A program made the translations under genes and the position numbers. Below are positions 25,804-34,013 of a stretch of DNA of 64,000 bases, piece by piece. The notes below the pieces were generated by a model. It did not search any database, had not been told where the DNA came from, and saw only the letters and a list, made by a program, of their open reading frames with translations. Within the stretch, counting starts at the first letter, position 1. Each line of letters starts with the position of its first letter. Origin of the DNA: an uncultured Phascolarctobacterium sp. (GTDB lineage: Bacteria; Bacillota; Negativicutes; Acidaminococcales; Acidaminococcaceae); assembly GCA_947630795.1 (NCBI GenBank), contig CANRJC010000007.1, forward strand, positions 34,182 to 98,181, written 5' to 3'.

Positions 25804-26033
25804 GCTTTTTTCGTCGGACTTGAGTTCTTACAGCCGTGACTTTTTTCATTCGACTTGAGCTCTTGCGGCCGTGACTTTTTTCATTCGATTTGAGGCCTTA
25901 AGGTTGCTACTTTTTTTCATTAGACTTATGCTCTTACAGCCGCGACTTTTTTCATTCGACTTATGGTCTTGCGGCTGTGGCTTTTTTCATTATACTTATG
26001 GTCTTGCGTTCGTGACTTTTTTCGTTAAAGCCG
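25804..26033. repeat. Seven-unit degenerate tandem array, 35-bp period
   Basis: CTTTTTTC-type starts recur at 25805, 25840, 25875, 25910, 25946, 25981 and 26016, a period of 35 (once 36). The whole unit is similar, of the form CTTTTTTCATTCGACTTATG followed by GTCTTGCGGCCGTGA. There is no spacer, so this is not a CRISPR array. It fills the gap between two binding-protein genes. A related array is at 37415. Confidence 0.85.
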
Positions 26034-26085
26034 AGTTTTTACGTTATGCTTTTTCGCCTCGGTAAAATGTTTGTAAAATAGCGCA

Positions 26086-26114
26086 TTGTCTTTTGCCGTC
26101 GATTATGGTATCAT
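26086..26114 (+). promoter_or_regulatory. Promoter of binding protein 2 and the importer genes
   Basis: TTGTCT (26086-26091), N17, TATCAT (26109-26114). Confidence 0.65.
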
Positions 26115-26254
26115 ATTAGCCGTAAGGTTGTACCCTTTAAGGGTATCGCTGTTTAAATCATCAGCCTTATTTTCGCAGCTCGGCCCCCCAAGGCCCGAGT
26201 CGCGGCGCAAAAGGGGCGGCACGCCCCGGCAACATTAACGGAGGAGGAATTTCT

Positions 26255-27286
26255 ATGAAGAAACTCGGCATCGTTGCTCTGGCCGCTTTGACTGCTGCCA
26301 GCATGATCATGGTAGGTTGCGGCGGCGGCGGCGACAAAAAAGCCGACGCTCCCAAAGAGGGCGGCAAAAAGCTCATCGTTTATACCTCTATGAAAGAATC
26401 CCTCATCAAGGGCATCGTAGAGGGCTATAAGAAAGCCAACCCCGGCGTTGAAGTTACCTATCAGTCGGCCGGCGCCGGCAAATTGATGGCGAAGATCGCC
26501 GCCGAGAGACAGAGCGGCAAGATCTTGGCCGACGTTATCTGGACCAGTGAAGTGCCCGACTTCTACAAGATGAAACAAGAGGGCATCCTGGAAAATTACA
26601 AGAGCCCCGTGTTCAAAGAGACCGTCAACCCCTTCAAAGATTATGACGGCTCCTTCCACGCCGCTCGTCTGGGCACCTTGGGCATCATCGTCAACACCGA
26701 CAAGATCAAAGAAATGCCCACTCAGTGGTCCGACCTGCTGAAACCCGAATACAAGAACGGCTTCGGCGTTGCCAACCCCGCTCTCTCCGGCACCGCTTAC
26801 ATGAGCATCGCCTTGTTGGAGAAACAATTCGGCTGGAAATTCTTCGAAGACGTTAAGGCCAACGGCGGCCGCGTAGGCAAAGGCTCCGGCGAGGTCATCG
26901 ACGACACCGCTTCCGGCGAATTGGTAGCTTCTTTGGCCGTTGACTACATCACCAACGACAAGATCAAGAAAGGCGCTCACATCGCCATGAACTATCCTCC
27001 CGAACTGCTGGTAGTTCCTTCCCCGGTAGCCATCTTCAAAGGCACCCCCAACCTGGAGCCTGCCAAGAAGTTCGTCGACTACCTGCTGGGCAAAGAAGCT
27101 CAGGCCATGGTAGCCGCTCAGGGCACCATCCCCGTGCGTGAGGATGTAGCCATCGATCCCAAGTTCAAACTGTTGGCTCCCAAGGCAGCTTTGGAAAAAT
27201 CCATCAAGATCGACTACAACGAAGTTATCAACAGCAAGGAAGCCATCGTCAAGAAGTTCTCCGAGATCATGCAGGTCAAGAAATAA
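26255..27286 (+). CDS. ABC importer substrate-binding lipoprotein 2
   Basis: A 343-residue binding protein with lipobox MVGC (~19-22). It is related to but distinct from lipoprotein 1: LIVYTSMKESLIKGIVEGYKKA, ADVIWTSEVPDFY, ARLGTLGIIVNTDK, QWSDLLKPEYKNGFGVANPALSGTAY and FKGTPNLEPAKKFVDYLL. Such proteins capture ferric or phosphonate-type ligands in the periplasm. GGAGGAGG precedes ATG 26255. The ATPase-permease-ATPase genes follow after ~115 bases. Confidence 0.9.
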   Translation: MKKLGIVALAALTAASMIMVGCGGGGDKKADAPKEGGKKLIVYTSMKESLIKGIVEGYKKANPGVEVTYQSAGAGKLMAKIAAERQSGKILADVIWTSEVPDFYKMKQEGILENYKSPVFKETVNPFKDYDGSFHAARLGTLGIIVNTDKIKEMPTQWSDLLKPEYKNGFGVANPALSGTAYMSIALLEKQFGWKFFEDVKANGGRVGKGSGEVIDDTASGELVASLAVDYITNDKIKKGAHIAMNYPPELLVVPSPVAIFKGTPNLEPAKKFVDYLLGKEAQAMVAAQGTIPVREDVAIDPKFKLLAPKAALEKSIKIDYNEVINSKEAIVKKFSEIMQVKK

Positions 27287-27401
27287 GCAGCTTCTCGCAA
27301 AGGCTCACTTGGCAATTACACAGCCTACTTCAGTCAGGGGCGGAACGGGGTTTCCTGTTCTGCCCCTTTCTTAACAACGACCTTGTTTGGAGGTTATCTT
27401 A

Positions 27402-28499
27402 ATGCAAGACATCATCAAACTGGAAGGCGTGTGCAAGGCTTACGGCGATCATCAGGTGCTGAAAGATCTGGATCTGTCTATCCGCAAAGGCGAATGCTTC
27501 ACCATGCTGGGCCCCTCGGGCTGCGGCAAGACCGTCACCATCCGCCTCATCGCCGGCCACGAAGTCCCCGATAGCGGCAAGATCGAGATCGATGACACCG
27601 TAGTGGCCGATAGTTCCACCGGCGCCTATATCCCTCCGGAGCGGCGGGGCTTGGGCATCGTCTTTCAGGATTACGCCGTGTGGCCCCACATGACCGTCAC
27701 ACAAAATATCGCCTATCCTTTGAAAATGGAGAAGCGCCCCAAAGCCGAGATCGATAAATTGGTCAAGGCCATGATCGCCACCGTAGGCATGGAAGGCTTG
27801 GACAAAAGGTTGCCCAGCGAATTATCGGGCGGCCAACAACAACGTGTGGCCCTCGCTCGTGCTTTGGTGGCCGATCCTTCCGTTATGCTTTTGGACGAAC
27901 CCTTGAGCAATTTGGACGCCAATTTGCGGGAAGAGATGCGTTTTGAGATCAAAGCTCTGCAGCAGCGTTTCGGCATCACCGTGCTCTATGTCACGCACGA
28001 TCAGGAAGTTGCTCTCGCCATCTCCGACCGCATCGCCATCATGGACGCCAACGGCCGCATCCGCCAGACCGGCACTCCTTATGAAATTTTCGAAAAGCCC
28101 GCCGACCTCTTCGTTTTCAAATTCATGGGCATCGCCAACTTCTTGGCCGTCCGCAGCGAAGGAGATAAATATTATGTAGGCACCGGCACTCAGGAAGTGC
28201 CCTGGCCCGAAGGCCCCGCCGGCACGGCAGAGAAGTGGGTAGTGGGCTTCCGCCCCTCCGACGTGGAGATCGGCCGCGAAGCCAAAGGCTTGAAAGGCGT
28301 CATCAAACGCGCCAACTTCTTGGGCTCCACCATGGACTACGCCATCGAGATCGACGGCGAACATCTGCGCACCGAATTGGTGGCTCACAAGGCCATCAGT
28401 CAGGACCTGATGTTCCAAGAAGGAGAAGAGTGCTACATCACCTTCAAAGCCCTGCACTGGTTCGACGCAAAACAACTGGAGGAGGTGGGTGAACTGTGA
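27402..28499 (+). CDS. ABC importer ATPase 1 (FbpC/PotA-like)
   Basis: About 365 residues. Walker A GPSGCGKTV, Q-loop FQDYAVWPHM, signature LSGGQQQRVALARA, Walker B VMLLDEPLSNLD and H-loop VTHDQEVAL, followed by a C-terminal TOBE-type regulatory domain. It energises import through the fused permease. Start ATG 27402 (MQDIIKL) has GGAGG eight bases before it. The stop overlaps the permease GTG start. Confidence 0.92.
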   Translation: MQDIIKLEGVCKAYGDHQVLKDLDLSIRKGECFTMLGPSGCGKTVTIRLIAGHEVPDSGKIEIDDTVVADSSTGAYIPPERRGLGIVFQDYAVWPHMTVTQNIAYPLKMEKRPKAEIDKLVKAMIATVGMEGLDKRLPSELSGGQQQRVALARALVADPSVMLLDEPLSNLDANLREEMRFEIKALQQRFGITVLYVTHDQEVALAISDRIAIMDANGRIRQTGTPYEIFEKPADLFVFKFMGIANFLAVRSEGDKYYVGTGTQEVPWPEGPAGTAEKWVVGFRPSDVEIGREAKGLKGVIKRANFLGSTMDYAIEIDGEHLRTELVAHKAISQDLMFQEGEECYITFKALHWFDAKQLEEVGEL

Positions 28500-30193
28500 G
28501 TTCCGCTACCATCAAAAAAGATTCGGGCTTCGGCGTGGCTCAATTGATCTTGCTTTTGTCCATCGCCATCCTGGTGATCTTCGTAGCCTGGCCCGTGCTG
28601 TTGATCCTCTTCAACGCCTTCTTCGTGGACGGCTCTTTCAACAGTTTGGACTTTTACAGAGTGCTGACGGACCCCGAGACCTTCCAGGCTCTCACCAACT
28701 CTTTGATCATCGCCAGCATGACCACCGTAGGCAGCACCATCGTGGGCACCTTCTTCGCTTGGCTGGTGACCAGAACCGACCTGCCCTACAAAAATTTCAT
28801 GAAGAGCCTGTTCCTCGTGCCCTTCATGCTGCCCTCCTTCATCGGAGCTTTGGCTTGGAAGATGCTGCTGAGCCCCCATGCCGGCTATATCAACAAAGCC
28901 TTCATGTCTCTCTTCGGCACCACCGAGCCCCTCTTCAATATCTACACTTATTACGGCATCAGCGCCGTAGAGGTCATGTACCTCTTCCCCTTCGTTTTCA
29001 TCCAAGTGTGCGGCGCCTTGGAACGTATGGACCCCACTTTGGAGGAATCGGCCCGCATCTCCGGCGCCGGTCTTTTGACCATCACCCGCAAGATCACCAT
29101 CCCCTTGGTGCTGCCCTCCATCATGTCCGGTGCACTGCTCATCATGCTCTATTCTATGGCCCACTTCGGCACAGTCGCGGTGCTGGGCATAGAGCAGGGC
29201 ATCTACAACATACCGACGCTGATCTATGAAAAGATCCACGAGAGCGCCGGCAGTTTCGAATCGATCCGCACCGGCACCGTGCTGGCCACCGTGCTGGTAG
29301 TCACCGCCGCCATCATCATCTGGGGCCAGCAGAAGATCCTCAGCCGCGGCCACTATCAGATCATCGGCGGCAAAAGTTTTAGGCCCATGGAGTTGAAATT
29401 GCGCGGCCTGCGCTGGCCCCTGCTCCTCTTCTGCTTGGCCTACATCGGCTTCACCATCGTCTTGCCTACGGTAGTGATCTTCCTGGTGGGCGGCCTCAAC
29501 ACTTACGGCCTGCCCTTCACCTGGGAGAATCTGTCGCTGGCCAACTACAAGTACATCCTCACCGAATACGACGTGACTAAGGACGCCATCTTCAACAGCG
29601 TTTCGCTGGGTCTTGCCGCCGCCGTCATCACCATGTTCGCCGGCGTGATGATCAGCTATGTTATCGTCAAAATGAAGGTGAGAGGCAAGGGCATTTTGGA
29701 ATTTTTGGGCATGCTGCCCTTCTCGGTGCCGGGCTCTGTTATCGCTCTGGGCGTTATCTTAGCGTGGAGCGGCAAATTCGGCATCAACCTCTACAACACG
29801 GTGTGGATCATTTTGGTGGCCTACATCGCCCGCTACATGGCCTTCTCTTTAAGAGCCAATTCCGCAGCCCTGGAGCAGGTGCACGATTCTTTGATGGAAG
29901 CTTCCCGCTCCTGCGGCGCCACCATGTGGCAGTCGTTGAAAGACATCGTCATCCCCTTGGTGAAGCCGGGCATGATCTCCGCCTTCTTCCTCATCTTCCT
30001 GCCGGCTCTGCGTGAGCTGACCGTGTCCATCATGCTCTATGCACCCACTACCCGTACCATAGGCGTGGCCATCTACACCCTGAACGAAGACGGCGAGACC
30101 GTTATGTCCACGGCTCTGGCCGGCGTAGCCCTCATCCTCATCGTGATAGGCCAGACCCTCATCAATCATTTTACCAAGAAAGTGAGTGAGTAA
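28496..30193 (+). CDS. ABC importer permease, two fused domains (FbpB/ThiP-like)
   Basis: A 565-residue inner-membrane protein with about twelve helices. Each half carries an EAA loop: EESARISGAGLLTITRKITIPLVLP (~183-207) and MEASRSCGATMWQSLKDIVIPLVKP (~470-494). The fused form is common for FbpB-like transporters. Start GTG 28496 overlaps the preceding stop, and the second ATPase begins five bases after the stop. Confidence 0.92.
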   Translation: MSSATIKKDSGFGVAQLILLLSIAILVIFVAWPVLLILFNAFFVDGSFNSLDFYRVLTDPETFQALTNSLIIASMTTVGSTIVGTFFAWLVTRTDLPYKNFMKSLFLVPFMLPSFIGALAWKMLLSPHAGYINKAFMSLFGTTEPLFNIYTYYGISAVEVMYLFPFVFIQVCGALERMDPTLEESARISGAGLLTITRKITIPLVLPSIMSGALLIMLYSMAHFGTVAVLGIEQGIYNIPTLIYEKIHESAGSFESIRTGTVLATVLVVTAAIIIWGQQKILSRGHYQIIGGKSFRPMELKLRGLRWPLLLFCLAYIGFTIVLPTVVIFLVGGLNTYGLPFTWENLSLANYKYILTEYDVTKDAIFNSVSLGLAAAVITMFAGVMISYVIVKMKVRGKGILEFLGMLPFSVPGSVIALGVILAWSGKFGINLYNTVWIILVAYIARYMAFSLRANSAALEQVHDSLMEASRSCGATMWQSLKDIVIPLVKPGMISAFFLIFLPALRELTVSIMLYAPTTRTIGVAIYTLNEDGETVMSTALAGVALILIVIGQTLINHFTKKVSE

Positions 30194-30198
30194 GAGCC

Positions 30199-31269
30199 AT
30201 GTCGTACATACGCTTAGTCAACGTGACCAAACGTTTCGGCGATGTCACCGCCGTGAACAACTTGAATTTAGAGATCGACAAAGGCGAGTGCTTCTCCATG
30301 CTTGGCCCTTCCGGCTGCGGTAAGACCACCACCCTGCGCATGGTGGCCGGGTTCGAAGACCTTACAGACGGAGAGGTGTGGGTCGGCGATCGGCTGCTTT
30401 CTTCTCCCAAGAAGCACCATTACACTCCGCCCGAAAACCGTAACTTCGGCATGGTCTTTCAGGCCTTCGCCGTGTGGCCCCACATGAGCGTTTATGAAAA
30501 CGTGGCCTTTCCTCTGCGCCTCCGGGGCCTGCCTTCGGCAGAGATCGACCAACGCACCAAAGACGCTCTCGCCGCCACCAATTTATTGAAGGCCGCTTCC
30601 GAGAGCCCCGACAGCCTCTCCGGCGGCGGCAAGCAGCGGGTGGCCCTGGCCCGAGCCCTGGCCATCAATCCCGACGTGATGCTTTTAGACGAGCCTCTCT
30701 CTTCGCTGGATCCTCATCTCAGAGAAGAGATGCGCTTTGAGATCAAAGATCTGCAGCGCAAATACGGCTTCTCCATCATCTACGTCACTCACGATCAAAG
30801 CGAGGCCATGGCCCTGTCCCACCGCATCTTGGTGATGAAGCTGGGCGTGGTGCAGCAGATCGATAAGCCTCTGGACATCTACGCTCATCCGGCCAACAGG
30901 TTCGTCTTCAGCTTCATCGGCGTCTCCAGTTTCACCGATGTGCTATGGCAGGACGGCAAAGCCTTCATCAGCGGCAGCGATCGGCCCCTGCCGGCGGCGC
31001 TGACTGTTCCGGAAGAGATGAAGGCCGAAGCCCGCTTCAGCTTGGCCAGCCGCCCCACGGAGATCGAATTCACCAATGCCGAAGACCCGGCCGGCGTGCA
31101 CGGGCAGGTCATCCGCCGGGCCTTCTTGGGCGAGATCGTCGATTATCTGGTACGCATCGGCGACCAGCAGGTGCGGGTGCAGATCGGCCGCAGGGACCCG
31201 GGGCCCGGCCCCGACGAGGCCTGCTGTCTGAAATTCCTCCGTCCCTTCTGGTACAAAGCCGAAGATTGA
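30199..31269 (+). CDS. ABC importer ATPase 2, atypical signature motif
   Basis: A 356-residue ATPase of the same family: Walker A GPSGCGKTT, Q-loop FQAFAVWPHM, Walker B VMLLDEPLSSLD and H-loop VTHDQSEAM. The signature reads LSGGGKQRVALARA, so the usual Gln after LSGG is replaced by Gly. Together with ATPase 1 it could form a heterodimer around one permease chain, or the two may be alternatives. Two tandem terminators follow. Confidence 0.9.
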   Translation: MSYIRLVNVTKRFGDVTAVNNLNLEIDKGECFSMLGPSGCGKTTTLRMVAGFEDLTDGEVWVGDRLLSSPKKHHYTPPENRNFGMVFQAFAVWPHMSVYENVAFPLRLRGLPSAEIDQRTKDALAATNLLKAASESPDSLSGGGKQRVALARALAINPDVMLLDEPLSSLDPHLREEMRFEIKDLQRKYGFSIIYVTHDQSEAMALSHRILVMKLGVVQQIDKPLDIYAHPANRFVFSFIGVSSFTDVLWQDGKAFISGSDRPLPAALTVPEEMKAEARFSLASRPTEIEFTNAEDPAGVHGQVIRRAFLGEIVDYLVRIGDQQVRVQIGRRDPGPGPDEACCLKFLRPFWYKAED

Positions 31270-31277
31270 TCGTTTGC

Positions 31278-31307
31278 AGCGGGAGCTTGCGGGCTCCCGC
31301 TTTTTTC
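31278..31307 (+). terminator. ABC operon terminator 1
   Basis: AGCGGGAGC and GCTCCCGCT with a short loop and six T. Confidence 0.92.
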
Positions 31308-31324
31308 TTGCAGCTTTTTCTCAC

Positions 31325-31353
31325 AGGCGGCCGTTTCTGCGGCCGCCTTTTTT
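31325..31353 (+). terminator. ABC operon terminator 2
   Basis: AGGCGGCCG and CGGCCGCCT around TTTCTG, then T run, directly behind terminator 1. Confidence 0.85.
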
Positions 31354-31520
31354 ATTTGCGCATTTTTTTGGAAACGGTGAGAGACAAAAGAAACTGTCAA
31401 AGTTTTACGGTGCGGCTCTTTCGGAAAGAACAGACGGCCCTCGGCGCTCGTCTTTTTTTCTGCGCGATTTTTTGAAAAGGGGAGAGGAGGAAGCGAGCTC
31501 AAAGAGCGAGCTGTCGGGGC

Positions 31521-31595
31521 GAGAGAAAAATTTTTGATTTTAAAATTTCGGTCTTTTCGAAAAAACTGCCGGCTTGCGGCGCCGACGATTTTGCC
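31521..31595. repeat. Left copy of the direct repeat flanking the toxin-antitoxin cassette
   Basis: 75 bp nearly identical to 32377-32450. Within the run GAAAAAACTG there is one extra A, and a single mismatch lies near the right end (ACGATTTT versus ACGTTTTT). The repeats start GAGAGAAAAATTTTTGATTT and end TTTTGCC. Confidence 0.95.
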
Positions 31596-31623
31596 AATAG
31601 GGCCGGATATCTTGCTTTTTGTA

Positions 31624-31652
31624 TTGCTATCAGCCATACAATATGCTATCAT
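31624..31652 (+). promoter_or_regulatory. Promoter of the RelB/ParE-type cassette
   Basis: TTGCTA (31624-31629), N17, TATCAT (31647-31652). GCTATCA occurs twice here (at the -35 and at the -10), a possible operator for the antitoxin. Confidence 0.7.
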
Positions 31653-31678
31653 CAAGAGCAGAAGGGTAGGTGCTTTTA

Positions 31679-31975
31679 ATGACGACAAAAAGCGCAAATG
31701 TAACGGCGCGGGTGCAGCCCGAGGTCAAACGGCAAGCAGAGGCGGTGCTGCAGCAGCTGGGTCTGCCGGTCTCCGTTCTGATCGATACCTTGTACAGGCA
31801 GATCATCATGACGGGCGGCGTCCCTTTTTCCCTCACCGTTCCGAAATTGCCCGCAAGAGACAGCCTGAGCGAAGCTCAGTTCGACGCTATGATGGAGACC
31901 GGCTATGAGCAGGCCAAAGCCGGTGAAGGCCTGCCCGTCACCGCAGCCTTCGTCAAAATACGAGAAGGTATTTGA
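31679..31975 (+). CDS. RelB/DinJ-family antitoxin
   Basis: About 98 residues. The N-terminal NVTARVQPEVKRQAEAVLQQLGLPVSVLIDTLYRQII is the ribbon-helix-helix of RelB/DinJ; the C-terminal half should wrap the toxin. Start ATG 31679 (MTTKSANV) is preferred, as the earlier ATG lies closer to the promoter without a site. The toxin gene follows with a two-base gap. Confidence 0.85.
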   Translation: MTTKSANVTARVQPEVKRQAEAVLQQLGLPVSVLIDTLYRQIIMTGGVPFSLTVPKLPARDSLSEAQFDAMMETGYEQAKAGEGLPVTAAFVKIREGI

Positions 31976-31977
31976 GC

Positions 31978-32328
31978 ATGCCCTATGAAGTGAAACTGAC
32001 TGCGCAGGCTATCGGGCAGATCGCAGAAACATTAAAGTATATCTCCAAAACTCTGCTTGCGGCAGCGACCGCACGAATTTGGGCGGATACCTTGCAAAGG
32101 GAGATCGGAAAATTAGCTTCTCTGCCGTCAAGATACCCTCTTACAGCGGAAGAACCGTGGCGCACGAAGGGCATCCGCAAAATGCCCGTCAAGAATTTTC
32201 TTGTCTATTATTTGATCGATGAGGAAGAGAAAACCGTGTGGGTCACGGCGGTGATCTACGGGCGAAGAGAGCAACTTGCGGCCTTAGCGGCTATGTTTTT
32301 TCCGGATAATGTAAGCGAGAGAGGGTAG
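31978..32328 (+). CDS. ParE/RelE-family toxin
   Basis: About 116 residues: PYEVKLTAQAIGQIAETLKYIS at the start and GIRKMPVKNFLVYYLIDEEEKTVWVTAVIYGRREQ near the end are the ParE/RelE superfamily pattern (helix hairpin, then antiparallel sheet with the conserved Arg). Target is either gyrase or ribosome-bound mRNA; the sequence does not decide. Directly downstream of its antitoxin. Confidence 0.85.
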   Translation: MPYEVKLTAQAIGQIAETLKYISKTLLAAATARIWADTLQREIGKLASLPSRYPLTAEEPWRTKGIRKMPVKNFLVYYLIDEEEKTVWVTAVIYGRREQLAALAAMFFPDNVSERG

Positions 32329-32376
32329 TGTCAAGATTTCTGCCACGAAGTGTCCAACTTGTTCTTGCAATTTACA

Positions 32377-32450
32377 GAGAGAAAAATTTTTGATTTTAAA
32401 ATTTCGGTCTTTTCGAAAAACTGCCGGCTTGCGGCGCCGACGTTTTTGCC
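32377..32450. repeat. Right copy of the direct repeat flanking the toxin-antitoxin cassette
   Basis: 74 bp, near-identical to 31521-31595. The copies enclose exactly the promoter, antitoxin and toxin. Recombination between them would remove the cassette and leave one copy. Confidence 0.95.
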
Positions 32451-32554
32451 TGCAAGCGGTTTAATTTCCGCCCGCCCCGTGGTACAATAGACTTAGCAGA
32501 CCGGACAGTTTCGCAAGCTTTACGAGCTTCCGGCAAAGGCGAGGAAGTGAAAAG

Positions 32555-34012
32555 ATGAACTATCTGAAAAAGACAGACGTAGTGGTGATAGGCGGCGGCA
32601 TCGTGGGCAGCGCCGTCTTGCGGGAGCTCTCCAAATATAAATTGGACTGCCTGCTTTTGGAAAAAGAGCCCGATCTGTGCCTTGGCACCACCAAGGCCAA
32701 CAGCGCCATCCTCCACGCCGGCTTCGACGCCCCCGTCGGCAGCCTGAAAGCTTACACTAACGTGGAAGGGAACAAGCTCTATCATCAGCTGGAAAGAGAA
32801 CTGGGCCTGGACATCAAGTGGACCGGCTCTTTGGTGGTGGCTACCACCGAAGAAGAAGAGCTCACATTAAAAGAATTGCTGGCCCGGGGCCGGGCCAACA
32901 AAGTGGAGGGGCTGCAGATCCTCTCCCGCGAAGAAGTGCTGGAGCAGGAGCCCAACCTCACTTCGGCCCGCTCTGCCCTGTGGGCACCCTCGGCCGGCGT
33001 CATCTGGCCTTTCGGCGCCTGCTTGGCCTTCGCTCAATGTGCGGTGCAAAACGGCGCCGAAGTGTGGCGTAACTGCCCGGTGACCGGCTTCATCAAAGAA
33101 GACGGAGCCATCAAAGGCGTAGTCACTCCCAAAGGCGTCATCGCCTGCCGCTATGCAGTCAATGCGGCGGGGGTCTATGCGGACCGCATCGCCCGTTTGG
33201 CCGGGGACGACAGCTTCACCATCACCCCCCGCAAAGGCGAATACATCCTCTTCGATAAGACCGCCTGCTCCTCTTTGGTCTACGGCGTGGTCTTCCCCTG
33301 TCCCAACAAAAAGTCCAAGGGCATTTTGGTGTGCACCACCTGCCACGGCAACACCTTCATCGGTCCCAACGCCAACGAGCAGACCGATAAAGAAGACACT
33401 TCCGTCAGCGCCCAAGGCATGGACGAGATCATCGCCGCCGCCAAAAAATTGGTGCCCGACCTTCCTTTGGGCCAGGCCATCACCCAATTTGCCGGTTTAA
33501 GGGCTGCGGCCTCCGGCAGCGGCGACTTCATCATCGGCAATAGCGATAAAGTTGTGGGGCTCTATCACGCCGCCGGCATCCAGTCGCCCGGTCTCACCGC
33601 AGCTCCGTCCATCGCTCAGCTTTTGGCCCGCACCATCGCCACAGAAAGCGGAGCGGAAGAAAAGCCGGACTTCAAGGCCGAAGTGGCGGTGCAGCCCTGC
33701 TTCAATCGCCTCAGCGACAAGGCCAAGGCCGAACTTATCGCCAAAGACAGCCGCTACGGCCGAGTCATCTGCCGCTGCGAAACGGTGACCGAAGGTGAGA
33801 TAGCAGCCGCCATCCATGCTCCCATCGGCGCTTTGACGGTGGACGGCGTGAAGCGCCGCACCCGGGCCGGCATGGGCCGCTGCCAAGGTGGTTTCTGCGG
33901 GCCCAGAGTCACTCAGCTTTTGGCTAAAGAATTGGGCATCACCGTCCCCGAAGTTTTGAAAGAAAAAAACGGCTCCTATCTTTACATCCCCAAGAAAGGC
34001 GGTGAAGCATGA
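32555..34012 (+). CDS. GlpA-like FAD-dependent oxidoreductase with [2Fe-2S] domain
   Basis: 485 residues. FAD Rossmann motif VVVIGGGIVGSAVLREL (~9-25), a glycerol-3-phosphate-dehydrogenase-like core (KANSAILHAGFD, SGDFIIGNSDKV) and a C-terminal BFD-type iron-sulfur domain with C-x-C and C-x-x-x-x-C spacing (VICRCETV … GRCQGGFCGP). Similar to subunit A of anaerobic G3P dehydrogenase and to 2-hydroxyacid oxidases. First gene of a three-gene redox operon; substrate not certain. Confidence 0.85.
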   Translation: MNYLKKTDVVVIGGGIVGSAVLRELSKYKLDCLLLEKEPDLCLGTTKANSAILHAGFDAPVGSLKAYTNVEGNKLYHQLERELGLDIKWTGSLVVATTEEEELTLKELLARGRANKVEGLQILSREEVLEQEPNLTSARSALWAPSAGVIWPFGACLAFAQCAVQNGAEVWRNCPVTGFIKEDGAIKGVVTPKGVIACRYAVNAAGVYADRIARLAGDDSFTITPRKGEYILFDKTACSSLVYGVVFPCPNKKSKGILVCTTCHGNTFIGPNANEQTDKEDTSVSAQGMDEIIAAAKKLVPDLPLGQAITQFAGLRAAASGSGDFIIGNSDKVVGLYHAAGIQSPGLTAAPSIAQLLARTIATESGAEEKPDFKAEVAVQPCFNRLSDKAKAELIAKDSRYGRVICRCETVTEGEIAAAIHAPIGALTVDGVKRRTRAGMGRCQGGFCGPRVTQLLAKELGITVPEVLKEKNGSYLYIPKKGGEA

Positions 34013-34013
34013 G

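Noticed and set aside
25804..26033. CRISPR array
   Set aside because: The full 35-bp unit repeats with no unique spacers and no cas genes nearby.
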